Part shown: piece by piece, positions 7,680-14,539 of the stretch
Layout of the letters: every line of letters begins with the position of its first letter
How positions within the stretch are numbered: the stretch's first letter is position 1
Assembly: GCF_003316875.1 (NCBI RefSeq)
Contig: NZ_QMIL01000001.1
Coordinates: 186,001 to 250,000 of the forward strand
DNA from: Aliidiomarina celeris
GTDB lineage: Bacteria > Pseudomonadota > Gammaproteobacteria > Enterobacterales > Alteromonadaceae
DNA: 64,000 nucleotides
Direction of reading: 5' to 3'
The notes under the pieces: generated by a model
What the model saw: the letters and a program-made list of their open reading frames with translations, nothing else
The model's database searches: none
What the model was told of the DNA's origin: nothing
Translations under genes and position numbers: made by a program

Positions 7680-7791
7680 CAAGCGCATTAACACTCGCTG
7701 CGCTCGCCAGGGACAAAAAAACGTAGGCTCCCTGCGCTTCGCTTGGTATTGTAGCCTACGTATTTTTGCCCGTTATGCGGGTGTTAGGAAG
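7672..7791 (+). other. attC site of the first right-hand cassette
   Basis: R'' is GCACATAAC (7672-7680), the exact complement of the cassette's opening at attI. R' is GTTAGGAAG (7783-7791), which begins the next cassette. The centre folds strongly: AAAAAAACGTAGGCT pairs with AGCCTACGTATTTTT across the site. At about 120 bp it is of normal large-attC length. The R' bases AGGAAG also serve as the ribosome-binding site of the following gene. Confidence 0.85.
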
Positions 7792-7795
7792 CCAT

Positions 7796-9664
7796 ATGAA
7801 GTCCAGAGTCATGATGTGTATCCGATATCGCATTCCCGCAGGAACACCGCGTGAAAGGACGAGGATCGACATTTCCCAGATTTGTCTGATCGCAATAGCC
7901 TTAGTCTCCATCCTCCTCGGATGCAATAGCGCTGATCTCCGGTCTGGAGAGGATACATCGGATTCGGACACTGGAGTGGTGGACCATCAGTCCTCAATCG
8001 GTCTGAATATAGATCGCTACCTCTCGGCTTTGGAGGCGCTTGGTTTTTCCGGGGCGATCATCGTCGACCACGGGGGCGAAGTGGTGTTGCGCAAGGGGTA
8101 TGGCTTGGCGGATCGCGAGTCGCGCCGCCCGTACACGCCTACGACCGTCCAGTCCCACGGCTCGATCACCAAGCAGATGACGGGTGCGGCAATCCTGCTG
8201 CTCGAGAGTCGGGGCAAGCTGTCCGTCGACGATTCCCTTGACCTGTATTTCGACGATCTTCCGGAGGGCTGGGAAGCCATCAGCCTCCACCAGCTCCTGA
8301 CACATTCCTCTGGCCTGTCCGAGGGTGTTGGACCGGATGAAGAATCGATCGCAGCCCAAGCCTATCTCGACCGCTTGATGGCGGAACCGCTTCAATTCGC
8401 TCCTGGTTCGGGTTACGCGTATTCCAACGCCGGTTACTCGCTCCTGGGTATGATTGTGGAACGGGTCTCGGGGCAGAGTTATGAGGCATTTCTGCGCAAC
8501 GAACTATTGTTGCCCGCCGGTATGAGCGAGACCGGCTATCTGCTCCCTGCTTGGGATCGGGACCGGCTGGCCGCTGGTTACCGGAACGGCGAGCGGTGGG
8601 GCCTCGTGCAAGGACGCGGTTGGCTCGACGACGGGCCGAACTGGAATCTGCGGGCCAACGGCGGCCTGCACACCACTGTCGACGACATGCACCGGTGGCT
8701 GAACACCGTCCGGGGCCGGGGCGTGCTGGACGTCGAGGCCGCACTGCGCTGGACCACGGGCTACATCGACGAGTGGAGCGATAATTCCAAGTACGCCTAC
8801 GGCTGGGTAGTGAGCGATACCAAATGGGGCAGGATGATCAGTCACCAGGGCAGCAACGGCATATTCTCCGCCGAGTTCGTATGGCTGCCGGAAAAAGAGC
8901 TGTTCTTCTATATCCAGGGCAACTCGTTAATGGTCTCCGCGTCGGTGATATCTGCACTGGAGCAACGCGAACGTCTTCTGGCTGCCGCGTTCGACGCGGA
9001 ATTCCCCCTGCCGCCTCTCGTCGAGGCCGCCTCTGCCGCCAGCCCGGAGGAGGCCGGGCAACGGGAAGGGATCTATCATCTGGAGGGGGGAACGTTGGAG
9101 CTGACAGCCGATGACACTCGGTTGTTTGCCAAGCTTTCCGGCCAGTCAGTGCTGAACTCGATGTTGAATCCCACCGAGGCGCAGCGAACGCAATTCGCCG
9201 AGCTCAATCAGCGTACCAAGGACGCGATGGACCGGTTGGAAGTGGGCCAGAAAGACGCAATCGCGGGCATGCTGGCCGAGGGTGAAGATCCCGTAGAGCG
9301 CACCCGCCCCCTCCTGAACCGAATCTCTCAAATCAGTAGCCAGAACGGCGGCGAGCTGCGATCCCTGCACGTGATCGGTTCTTTTAAGAATGCCCCCGGC
9401 TCGCGCTTCGCGGACCTCGGACCGTGGACCACTTTCGTGTACGCGGAATTCGAGCATTGGAATCAGTACTGGAATCTGGTTTGGAACAGCGATGGCACCT
9501 ATCGTGGCAACTGGAGTGGTCCGTGGCCGTCGTTTATCCTCGTACCGACGGCGAAGGCCGAGTACAGAGGTGTCCGGCAGGGCCCCGCGTGGGAGACCGT
9601 TGGCCTCCACTTCGATGATGATTGCCTGGTGGTCGGCGGGTTGCGCGCCTGCCGGGTGGAATAG
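7796..9664 (+). CDS. Serine hydrolase lipoprotein of the beta-lactamase (class C)/DD-peptidase fold
   Basis: About 622 residues. A basic N-terminus and hydrophobic stretch end in the lipobox SILLGCN (Cys near residue 43), so the protein is probably membrane-anchored and periplasmic. The catalytic set of the class C-like fold is present: SITK at about 123-126, YSN at about 209-211, and HQG at about 350-352 in place of KTG. A roughly 200-residue C-terminal extension (from about 420) matches nothing I recognise. Such proteins are usually esterases or D-aminopeptidases rather than resistance enzymes. The ATG at 7796 is set by the SD AGGAAG, part of the attC core. The gene is clearly more GC-rich than its neighbours, a sign of transfer. 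Confidence 0.82.
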   Translation: MKSRVMMCIRYRIPAGTPRERTRIDISQICLIAIALVSILLGCNSADLRSGEDTSDSDTGVVDHQSSIGLNIDRYLSALEALGFSGAIIVDHGGEVVLRKGYGLADRESRRPYTPTTVQSHGSITKQMTGAAILLLESRGKLSVDDSLDLYFDDLPEGWEAISLHQLLTHSSGLSEGVGPDEESIAAQAYLDRLMAEPLQFAPGSGYAYSNAGYSLLGMIVERVSGQSYEAFLRNELLLPAGMSETGYLLPAWDRDRLAAGYRNGERWGLVQGRGWLDDGPNWNLRANGGLHTTVDDMHRWLNTVRGRGVLDVEAALRWTTGYIDEWSDNSKYAYGWVVSDTKWGRMISHQGSNGIFSAEFVWLPEKELFFYIQGNSLMVSASVISALEQRERLLAAAFDAEFPLPPLVEAASAASPEEAGQREGIYHLEGGTLELTADDTRLFAKLSGQSVLNSMLNPTEAQRTQFAELNQRTKDAMDRLEVGQKDAIAGMLAEGEDPVERTRPLLNRISQISSQNGGELRSLHVIGSFKNAPGSRFADLGPWTTFVYAEFEHWNQYWNLVWNSDGTYRGNWSGPWPSFILVPTAKAEYRGVRQGPAWETVGLHFDDDCLVVGGLRACRVE

Positions 9665-9732
9665 AGTGCTACGTTCGTAGAATGAATCATACTTTCACGG
9701 GCGCAGGAATCGCGATTCAAGGCGGAGTATTG

Positions 9733-9800
9733 CTTCCTAACAAAGCGATACACCGGACGGTCGCCTTCGGCGCCCGCAGGTGATCGCGAGAGTTAATTTC
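9733..9800 (+). other. attC site of the serine hydrolase cassette
   Basis: R'' is CTTCCTAAC (9733-9741), the exact reverse complement of the cassette's first bases GTTAGGAAG at 7783-7791. This fixes the cassette as 7784-9792. R' is GTTAATTTC (9792-9800). The centre contains a GC-rich hairpin around CGCCTTCGGCG. Confidence 0.8.
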
Positions 9801-9838
9801 AATTTGGCGTCGTGCTCTTTCTAGGATAATCTTTAAGC

Positions 9839-10075
9839 ATGCCAACAGTATTAAGAATAGGGCCTTATCGCTTCTTTTTTTACAGTAATGAGAACGCTGA
9901 GCCCGCTCATATACATATTCAACGTGAGAAGATGCTTGCCAAATTCTGGTTAAAACCAGTAGCCCTAGCAAGCTCTACAAGGTTTGCGCCGAAAGAGTTG
10001 AGAAAACTCGAGCAACTCGTTGTCGAAAATAAAGATACGTTTTTGGAGGCTTGGAATGGCTACTTTAGCAGTTGA
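9839..10075 (+). CDS. DUF4160 domain protein
   Basis: A 78-residue protein beginning MPTVLRIGPYRFFFYSNE followed by EPAHIHIQRE, the signature of DUF4160 proteins. The rest is a helical stretch with a conserved lysine-rich turn. It overlaps the downstream DUF2442 gene by 20 bases, and the two form one cassette. DUF4160 and DUF2442 genes are often adjacent in bacterial genomes, which suggests a two-component module, perhaps toxin-antitoxin-like. That function is inference, not demonstrated by this sequence. Confidence 0.8.
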   Translation: MPTVLRIGPYRFFFYSNENAEPAHIHIQREKMLAKFWLKPVALASSTRFAPKELRKLEQLVVENKDTFLEAWNGYFSS

Positions 10076-10310
10076 ACATCACCCCCTTGCACAGTCAGTC
10101 AGCTTTGACATGGATTCACTGATTGTAGAGCTCGTAGACGGGCGTACCATTTCAGTTCCACTGGCTTGGTTTCCTTCATTGTCCCAAGCAAACGAATCTC
10201 AGTTAAAAGATTGGGAGATACTCGGTGACGGGGAGGGAATTCATTGGCCCCAGTTGGATGAAGATCTGAGTGTGAACGGTATTCTGCTCGGCAACCACGG
10301 AAGAAGATAA
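10056..10310 (+). CDS. DUF2442 domain protein
   Basis: About 84 residues starting MATLAVEHHPLAQSVSFD. The central SLIVELVDGRTISVPLAWFP and IHWPQLDEDLSVNGILLG are the DUF2442 signature. The ATG at 10056 is chosen for the strong site GGAGGCTTGGA; an earlier start at 10020 would only lengthen the overlap. It overlaps the DUF4160 gene, implying coupled translation. The stop codon TAA lies in the R'' box GAAGATAAC of the attC. No biochemical role is known to me for this family. Confidence 0.82.
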   Translation: MATLAVEHHPLAQSVSFDMDSLIVELVDGRTISVPLAWFPSLSQANESQLKDWEILGDGEGIHWPQLDEDLSVNGILLGNHGRR

Positions 10311-10380
10311 CAAGTCAATAAACTACGCGCCTGCGGCGCCGGAGCGCTATCGCACGCCGGTTATTTCGGGCGTTAGATGC
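10303..10380 (+). other. attC site of the DUF4160/DUF2442 cassette
   Basis: R'' GAAGATAAC (10303-10311) matches the complement of the cassette opening GTTAATTTC at 7 of 9 bases. R' is GTTAGATGC (10372-10380), whose GTTAGAT fits GTTRRRY. The centre has the hairpin CTGCGGCGCCGG and the arms CGCGCC and GCACGCCGG. It lies directly after the DUF2442 gene and before the next cassette. Confidence 0.8.
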
Positions 10381-10401
10381 CCTTAGCCTGAGAGGCCAAT
10401 C

Positions 10402-11430
10402 ATGGATGTAACAAAGAAAAAATTAGAAGATGCCGCTGCGAAAAATATAATTTCACTGCAGCAAGCAGATGCTCTCTACGAGTTTTTGGCTGCTCAATAT
10501 CAAGATGTTCCAAGATTTACTTTTACTCACGTTCTCTATTATCTTGGTGGGCTTATCGCTATAGGGGCCATGACTCTCTTCATGAATCTTGGTTGGGAAT
10601 CCTTTGGTGGCGCAGGCATATTTTTTATCTCTCTTCTTTATGCTGGTGTAGGTTTTAGATTTTCTAGCTCGTTTGCAGCAAAGAGCATGGCTATTCCAGC
10701 CGGCATTTGCGCAACATTTGTCGTTTGTTTAACGCCATTAGCAATCTATGGCCTGCAGCAATGGTTAGGGGTCTGGCCTGACGAAAGTGTATATAGAGAT
10801 TACCACAGATATATAAAGTGGCATTGGCTATATATGGAGTTGGGTACGCTAGCCGTGGGAGCCGTTTTTGCCTGGAAGTACAAGTATCCTTTTTTGATCA
10901 TGCCAATTGCCGTAACTTTTTGGTACATGACAATGGACATAACAGCGATGATTTCTGGTGGGGATATTACATGGGAATTAAGGAAGTTGGTTTCCCTGTA
11001 TTCGGGGGTACTAATGATAAGCCTAGCGTTTTGGATTGATGTTCGCTCACATAAAAAAGCCGACTACGCTTTCTGGGTTTATATTTTCGGTGTGATTGCC
11101 TTCTGGGGCGGCTTATCCTCTCAACACTCAGATAGCGAACTGTCAAAATTCATATATTTCTGTATTAATCTATTAATGATAGGTATAGGCGTGTTGTTGA
11201 TTCGTAGGGTGTTCGTTATTTTTGGTGCCCTCGGAAGTTGTGGTTATCTGGGGTATCTGGCGTCTGACGTTTTTAAAGATAGCTGGTTGTTTCCTTTCGC
11301 TTTAACGGCTATTGGGCTCGGCATTATCTATCTTGGAGTACTTTGGCAAAAGCATGAAAAATCTATCACTGAAAAGTCGCGGTTAATACTTCCAAATCCG
11401 TTAAGAGAGCTGCTGGAGGCAAAGTTGTGA
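10402..11430 (+). CDS. Multi-span membrane protein (DUF2157-like)
   Basis: A 342-residue protein. A short helical N-terminal domain of about 50 residues (VTKKKLEDAAAKNIISLQQA) precedes about nine hydrophobic segments: FTHVLYYLGGLIAIGAMTLF, then spans near residues 70, 95, 150, 165, 200, 230, 255-275 and 300-318. The arrangement of a helical head with conserved YYLGG at the first span resembles DUF2157 membrane proteins. No catalytic or transport motif is evident. The ATG follows AGAGGCCAATC. It is the last gene of the right-reading array, and only half of its attC (R'' GCATCGAAC, 11435-11443) survives. Confidence 0.7.
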   Translation: MDVTKKKLEDAAAKNIISLQQADALYEFLAAQYQDVPRFTFTHVLYYLGGLIAIGAMTLFMNLGWESFGGAGIFFISLLYAGVGFRFSSSFAAKSMAIPAGICATFVVCLTPLAIYGLQQWLGVWPDESVYRDYHRYIKWHWLYMELGTLAVGAVFAWKYKYPFLIMPIAVTFWYMTMDITAMISGGDITWELRKLVSLYSGVLMISLAFWIDVRSHKKADYAFWVYIFGVIAFWGGLSSQHSDSELSKFIYFCINLLMIGIGVLLIRRVFVIFGALGSCGYLGYLASDVFKDSWLFPFALTAIGLGIIYLGVLWQKHEKSITEKSRLILPNPLRELLEAKL

Positions 11431-11849
11431 GACCGCATCGAACACCTATGAGTCTTCGTCCTGTCAAATAGGCACTAGTTTTTTTATTGGCCGCCGTGTG
11501 AGCGGCCAATACCAAATTTCTGAGCCAGTGAGCCTGCTTCGTGTGTCATCGTTGGCTGTTGGTGGCTTACAGCAAACACCTATTGAGGCTCTCTTAGTGT
11601 GGTGGTTATCCACTGCCAAACTGAGTTGCTCCTTGCAGATTAGTTTGGGGCACTAGACATTCATCGGTTAACCGGTATCTGTCCTAGTCAAAAAGCGGGT
11701 TACGATTTCGCCATGGATAATCAAAGCGACGGGCTTCGTAGTGGGTGTAGAAATTCGGTTCGAGGGTTGCGTACCCAGTCAGCAGACACCGGTTTTCAGC
11801 ACACTCCGTCATGATCCAGTTAGACGTTGATCATCATCCTGCTACGTGA
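11431..11849. other. Intergenic stretch with attC half-site and insertion-sequence debris
   Basis: After the stop at 11430 the R'' half-site GCATCGAAC (11435-11443) matches the complement of the cassette opening GTTAGATGC at 8 of 9 bases, but no R' partner follows. A hairpin TTGGCCGC/GCGGCCAA lies at 11487-11507. The remaining DNA up to 11849 appears to be sequence linked to the transposase scrap, with one 42-codon reading frame. No other gene is supported. Confidence 0.5.
11684..11812 (-). CDS. Possible 42-residue ORF downstream of transposase remnant
   Basis: A minus-strand frame from ATG 11812 to TAG at 11684. The peptide starts MTECAENRCLLTGYATLEPN and ends RRFDYPWRNRNPLFD, rich in aromatic and arginine residues. 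No ribosome-binding site is clear. It follows the transposase remnant in the same direction, so it may be a passenger or terminal part of the old insertion sequence. I do not recognise it and coding status is uncertain. Confidence 0.25.
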   Translation of the reverse strand: MTECAENRCLLTGYATLEPNFYTHYEARRFDYPWRNRNPLFD

Positions 11850-11995
11850 CTAACTCTTTAAGAATCGTTTTTCATCGAATATGTTCTCGTTCTTTAACAT
11901 GAAATAGACGGCACTGCCTAGCTTGTGAGCTAAGGCCGATAAGGCTTTAGCCTTGCTCATGCGCTTTTGAAAACGCTGTAGTAGACGCTGAGCTC
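11850..11995 (-). pseudogene. IS110-type transposase C-terminal remnant
   Basis: Read on the minus strand, the last about 47 codons give RLLQRFQKRMSKAKALSALA followed by HKLGSAVYFMLKNENIFDEK and RFLKS, then a stop at 11850. The KA..ALAHKL...YFMLKN pattern resembles the C-terminus of IS110/IS1111-type transposases. The rest of the element is missing: at about 11995 the sequence changes into the toxin gene. The boundary suggests the element was truncated by, or inserted at, the end of the toxin cassette. Confidence 0.55.
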
Positions 11996-12274
11996 AGAGG
12001 GTTTCAATATCTGACTGCTTCGGCGCACCGTTAGAATATCCACCTGATTTGTTACGCTATAGATGACTCGGTAAGAGCCAAACACCACTTCTCGAATACG
12101 CTGTAAGCGCACCTCAGGGACGACTCGCCCACTGTCCGGAAATTCAGCTAAGCGATCAACGCAAGAAAATAAATCATCAACCCCGTGTAACGCCGCACTC
12201 GGCTTATCTTCGGCAATGTATTGAGCGATACTTTCTACGCGTTCTAGCGCAAGTGGAGACCAAACTACCTTCAT
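11957..12274 (-). CDS. RelE/ParE family toxin, 3' end rewritten by insertion-sequence junction
   Basis: A 105-residue protein with the RelE/ParE pattern: VVWSPLALERVESIAQYIAE, then LFSCVDRLAEFPDSGRVVPE, then RIREVVFGSYRVIYSVTNQV and DILTVRRSSQIL. Related proteins normally end soon after this last motif. Here the last ten residues (SVYYSVFKSA) are read from the transposase remnant in another frame, so the native stop seems to have been lost. The protein core is intact and may be active. Its ATG overlaps the antitoxin stop (ATGA), giving translational coupling. Confidence 0.8.
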   Translation of the reverse strand: MKVVWSPLALERVESIAQYIAEDKPSAALHGVDDLFSCVDRLAEFPDSGRVVPEVRLQRIREVVFGSYRVIYSVTNQVDILTVRRSSQILKPSELSVYYSVFKSA

Positions 12275-12552
12275 TGAGCTAGCTTACTCAAAATGCGTGA
12301 TTTCGCATCTTCATTAGAAATTCCGGCACCATTAGCGATTTGCTCTTCAGCGCGGTAAACTTCTTCGAGCACTTCTAAGCGCTCTTGCATCTTTTCGTAC
12401 TCTTGAACATCAACCAGAACTGCAACCCCGCGACCGCGCTGCGTTAGTACCATCGGGCGCCGCGTCTCATGGATTTGCTTCACAAACTTTGCAACTCCGG
12501 CTCGAAACTCAGATAGAGGTCGAATATCCTCGTCAACACGTACTCTTGTCAT
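12271..12552 (-). CDS. Phd/YefM family antitoxin
   Basis: About 93 residues beginning MTRVRVDEDIRPLSEFRAGV. The segment KFVKQIHETRRPMVLTQRGR followed by GVAVLVDVQEYEKMQ is the Phd/YefM fold, a DNA-binding N-terminal dimer. The helical C-terminus (YRAEEQIANGAGISNEDAKS) would neutralise the toxin. The ATG at 12552 has AGGTGATACTA upstream. It is the only gene between attI c and the toxin, so the pair is a cassette read leftwards from attI c. Confidence 0.85.
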   Translation of the reverse strand: MTRVRVDEDIRPLSEFRAGVAKFVKQIHETRRPMVLTQRGRGVAVLVDVQEYEKMQERLEVLEEVYRAEEQIANGAGISNEDAKSRILSKLAQ

Positions 12553-12559
12553 TAGTATC

Positions 12560-12600
12560 ACCTACGTACAACTTGATGTACTTATAAACGTACGTTACAA
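12560..12600. promoter_or_regulatory. Probable operator/promoter of the Phd/YefM-RelE pair
   Basis: Just upstream of the antitoxin are repeated elements: CCTACGTACAACTT, then GATGTAC, then AACGTACGTTACAACTT. The repeats include the palindromes ACGTACGT and a duplicated GTACAACTT/GTTACAACTT. Antitoxins of this family bind such palindromes to repress their own operon. This is inferred from position and symmetry only. Confidence 0.4.
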
Positions 12601-12629
12601 CTTAGGGATTCGCAAGGTAGGAATTCATG

Positions 12630-12672
12630 AAACATAACATTTGAATACTAAGCATGCGGGGTGTATTGAGGA
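12630..12672 (-). other. attI-like site c
   Basis: AACATAACATTTGAATACTA then AGCATGC, GTGTATTGAG repeats the attI sequence of sites a and b with few changes. Similarity to the site b flank continues over about 200 bases (for example GATACGG, TATTTCA, GTTCACCGCACACAAAC against GTTCGCTAAGCACAAAC). Its core faces left toward the toxin-antitoxin cassette. Confidence 0.65.
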
Positions 12673-12881
12673 GAGTAAATCGGAGAGAGAGCTCATAGAT
12701 ACGGGATATTTCACCGTGCGTTCCCCTGCGTTCACCGCACACAAACAGTGCATGCTCATTTATCTTTATTACTGCGACACTAACGTCCCGCAGTTTTAAA
12801 TTAATCTGACGACTTTAGCCTGCTTAAAGCCGATCAGCAAGTGTATAGTATGCGCTATTGCCCAGCATTGAAATGCTTTAT

Positions 12882-12995
12882 GGCAGCGGTTTGCGGGTAG
12901 AGAATGCCAGCACTGCGTGTGCAAGATATTTGTTTGAATAGGTTTGCCGTTACTATCCGAGGCGGTAAAGGGAAAAACCTGCGGGCAAATTATCT
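12882..12995 (+). pseudogene. Second integron integrase remnant
   Basis: On the plus strand GSGLRVENA is followed, after a frame change, by LRVQDICLNRFAVTIRGGKG, nearly the same as the corresponding segment of the 6258-7051 pseudogene (LRVQDICLKTFAVTIRGGKG). Only about 35 codons survive. The N-terminal half is deleted: integrase-promoter-like DNA runs straight into the middle of the gene. Homology ends near 12995. Confidence 0.75.
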
Positions 12996-13270
12996 GCTAA
13001 AACAAATCCAATAAAAATCGATGTAGCACACATCGAGTACCGAACAAGGCCAGTATAGGGGCCGGCTCCAAGGTGCCGTTCTCGCTGTAACGGCATCGTT
13101 TCGGCTGTAACGTCCAAGCCTTGTTCAATTAATAATTCCAAAACATTGCCAATCGATCTATCCTATATATCGCAGGTCATTGTGGTTCCTCTTTCACTTT
13201 ACTTTGGTCGGTAAATCAAAAGGATAAACTTTGACCTGCATCTTTTTTCTTGCTCAGGCGAAATTACAGA
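12996..13270. other. Intergenic stretch at the right edge of the integron
   Basis: No gene is supported. A minus-strand frame of 62 codons (12953-13141) overlaps the integrase scrap and has no ribosome-binding site. An inverted repeat GCAGGTCA (13173) and TGACCTGC (13232) flanks about 50 bp just upstream of the YqaA-like gene and could be an operator or mere chance. Confidence 0.4.
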
Positions 13271-13711
13271 GTGCAGGAATACTTTGCAGAATTTGGGTAC
13301 GCTGGGCTTTTTGTAGCTGCATTTTTGGCTGCAACTATTCTTCCGCTTAGCTCCGAAATTGTTTTAACAGGGTTACTGTTGGCGGAGTTGTCTCCATACT
13401 CGCTCGTGGCCGTTGCAACGGTTGGTAACGTGCTCGGTTCGCTAACTAATTATGCTTTCGGTTTTTGGGCGGGTAGGGGAGGCGCAAAACGTTGGCTTGG
13501 AGTGTCGGAACATGACTTATTAAAAGCAGAACAGCGCTTTGGTAAGTACGGCATGCTCTCCCTCTGTTTTGCGTGGGTACCTATTATTGGCGATCCACTT
13601 ACAGTTTTGGCAGGTGTGCTTCGGGTTCCGCTCAAATGGTTCGTTATCTTGGTTACTGCAGGAAAGTTTTTGCGTTATGCGCTGATTACCTCAACCGTGC
13701 TGCACTTATGA
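13271..13711 (+). CDS. YqaA family (SNARE-associated/DedA-like) membrane protein
   Basis: About 146 residues: YFAEFGYAGLFVAAFLAATI, PLSSEIVLTGLL, and the conserved DedA-type segment VATVGNVLGSLTNYAFGFWA followed by GRGGAKRW. WVPIIGDPLTVLAGVLRV and KWFVILVTAGKFLRYALI follow. Four to five spans are expected in the inner membrane. The family is related to DedA flippases, but a role in lipid transport is not proven for YqaA. The start is uncertain: GTG 13271 is preferred, TTG 13250 is possible, and neither has a strong ribosome-binding site. It is the first clearly chromosomal gene right of the integron. Confidence 0.85.
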   Translation: MQEYFAEFGYAGLFVAAFLAATILPLSSEIVLTGLLLAELSPYSLVAVATVGNVLGSLTNYAFGFWAGRGGAKRWLGVSEHDLLKAEQRFGKYGMLSLCFAWVPIIGDPLTVLAGVLRVPLKWFVILVTAGKFLRYALITSTVLHL

Positions 13712-13786
13712 TCCTTTCCCCCTTGAATTCTCTACTAAATAGCCTCAGGTCTGTTTATAGGCACGCATATTTGTAGTGGAGGACTC

Positions 13787-14458
13787 ATGAAAAAAGTACT
13801 TATTTTTGTAACCAATCACGCCACACTCGGCAGTACGAACGAAGCCAATGGCACATATTCACCAGAACTTACCCATGCATTAGACGTATTTCAGGCCGCG
13901 GGCCTCGATTATGATTTGGTGTCGATTAAGGGCGGTGAGGCACCCGTTTACGGCAAAGACATTGAAGGCGACGCGGTGAACGCAAAAATACTCGCCGACG
14001 AAACCTTCCAGAGCCGTATTCAAAATACGCTAAAAGCAAGCGATATTAATGTAAACGACTATGCGGCGATTTTTTATCCCGGTGGTTTTGGCTTGCTATC
14101 TGACTTGGCGACCGATGAAACTGTAGCAAAACTGAGCGCCACTCATTATGAGCAGGGTGGTTTGTTGGGGGCTGTGTGTCACGGGCCGGCGGGTTTGTTG
14201 CCTATCACGTTGAGTAATGGCGAAAAGCTACTGGCAAACAAGACAGTAACCGGCTTTACCCGTGAGGAAGAAGTGGACTACGGTACGATCGATAATATTC
14301 CCTTCTTACTGGAAGAATCGCTAGCGCGAGCCGCCAAGCAATATCGGAAAGGTCAGCCTTGGAGCGAATTGGTAGTTGAAGACAATCGCGTCATCACGGG
14401 GCAAAACCCCGCCAGCGCCCATGCCGTTGCAGTGGCGATGGTAAAACATATAAGTTAG
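13787..14458 (+). CDS. DJ-1/PfpI (class I glutamine amidotransferase-like) family protein
   Basis: A 223-residue protein. KKVLIFVTNH opens the first strand and AAIFYPGGFG precedes the nucleophile elbow GAVCHGPAGLLP, whose Cys is the catalytic residue of the DJ-1/PfpI superfamily. The long form with SPELTHALDVFQAAG and DNRVITGQNPASA resembles Hsp31-type glyoxalase III/deglycase proteins. It probably detoxifies methylglyoxal or repairs glycated molecules in the cytoplasm. The ATG has TGGAGGACTC upstream, a strong site. It is followed by a GNAT gene in the same direction. Confidence 0.85.
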   Translation: MKKVLIFVTNHATLGSTNEANGTYSPELTHALDVFQAAGLDYDLVSIKGGEAPVYGKDIEGDAVNAKILADETFQSRIQNTLKASDINVNDYAAIFYPGGFGLLSDLATDETVAKLSATHYEQGGLLGAVCHGPAGLLPITLSNGEKLLANKTVTGFTREEEVDYGTIDNIPFLLEESLARAAKQYRKGQPWSELVVEDNRVITGQNPASAHAVAVAMVKHIS

Positions 14459-14539
14459 GCCATTGCGTGTTGGGGCTTCATTTGCAAGATCGCTCGTTTC
14501 GGTTCATTCTTATTGGAAACGAGAGAGCGGGAGTTGCTG

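Larger units (their letters stand above)
965..12995. mobile_element. Degenerate chromosomal integron with three attI-like sites
   Basis: The segment combines a broken integron integrase (6258-7051), a second integrase scrap (12882-12995), three attI-like sites (6033-6075, 7324-7363, 12630-12672) and several attC sites. The genes are small, unrelated and differ in base composition, and nearly all point away from the attI they follow. Cassettes at 965-6040 read left, those at 7356-11443 read right, and the pair at 11957-12552 reads left. Exact R''/own-R' complementarity defines several cassettes. Because neither integrase is intact, movement would need an integrase supplied in trans. Confidence 0.8.

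Noticed and set aside
7796..9664. Acquired AmpC-type beta-lactamase conferring resistance
   Set aside because: The fold matches, but HQG replaces KTG and the protein is a long lipoprotein with an extra domain, so most likely an esterase or peptidase; resistance cannot be claimed.
12953..13141. 62-codon minus-strand frame right of the integron
   Set aside because: It overlaps the plus-strand integrase scrap, has no ribosome-binding site and resembles no family.
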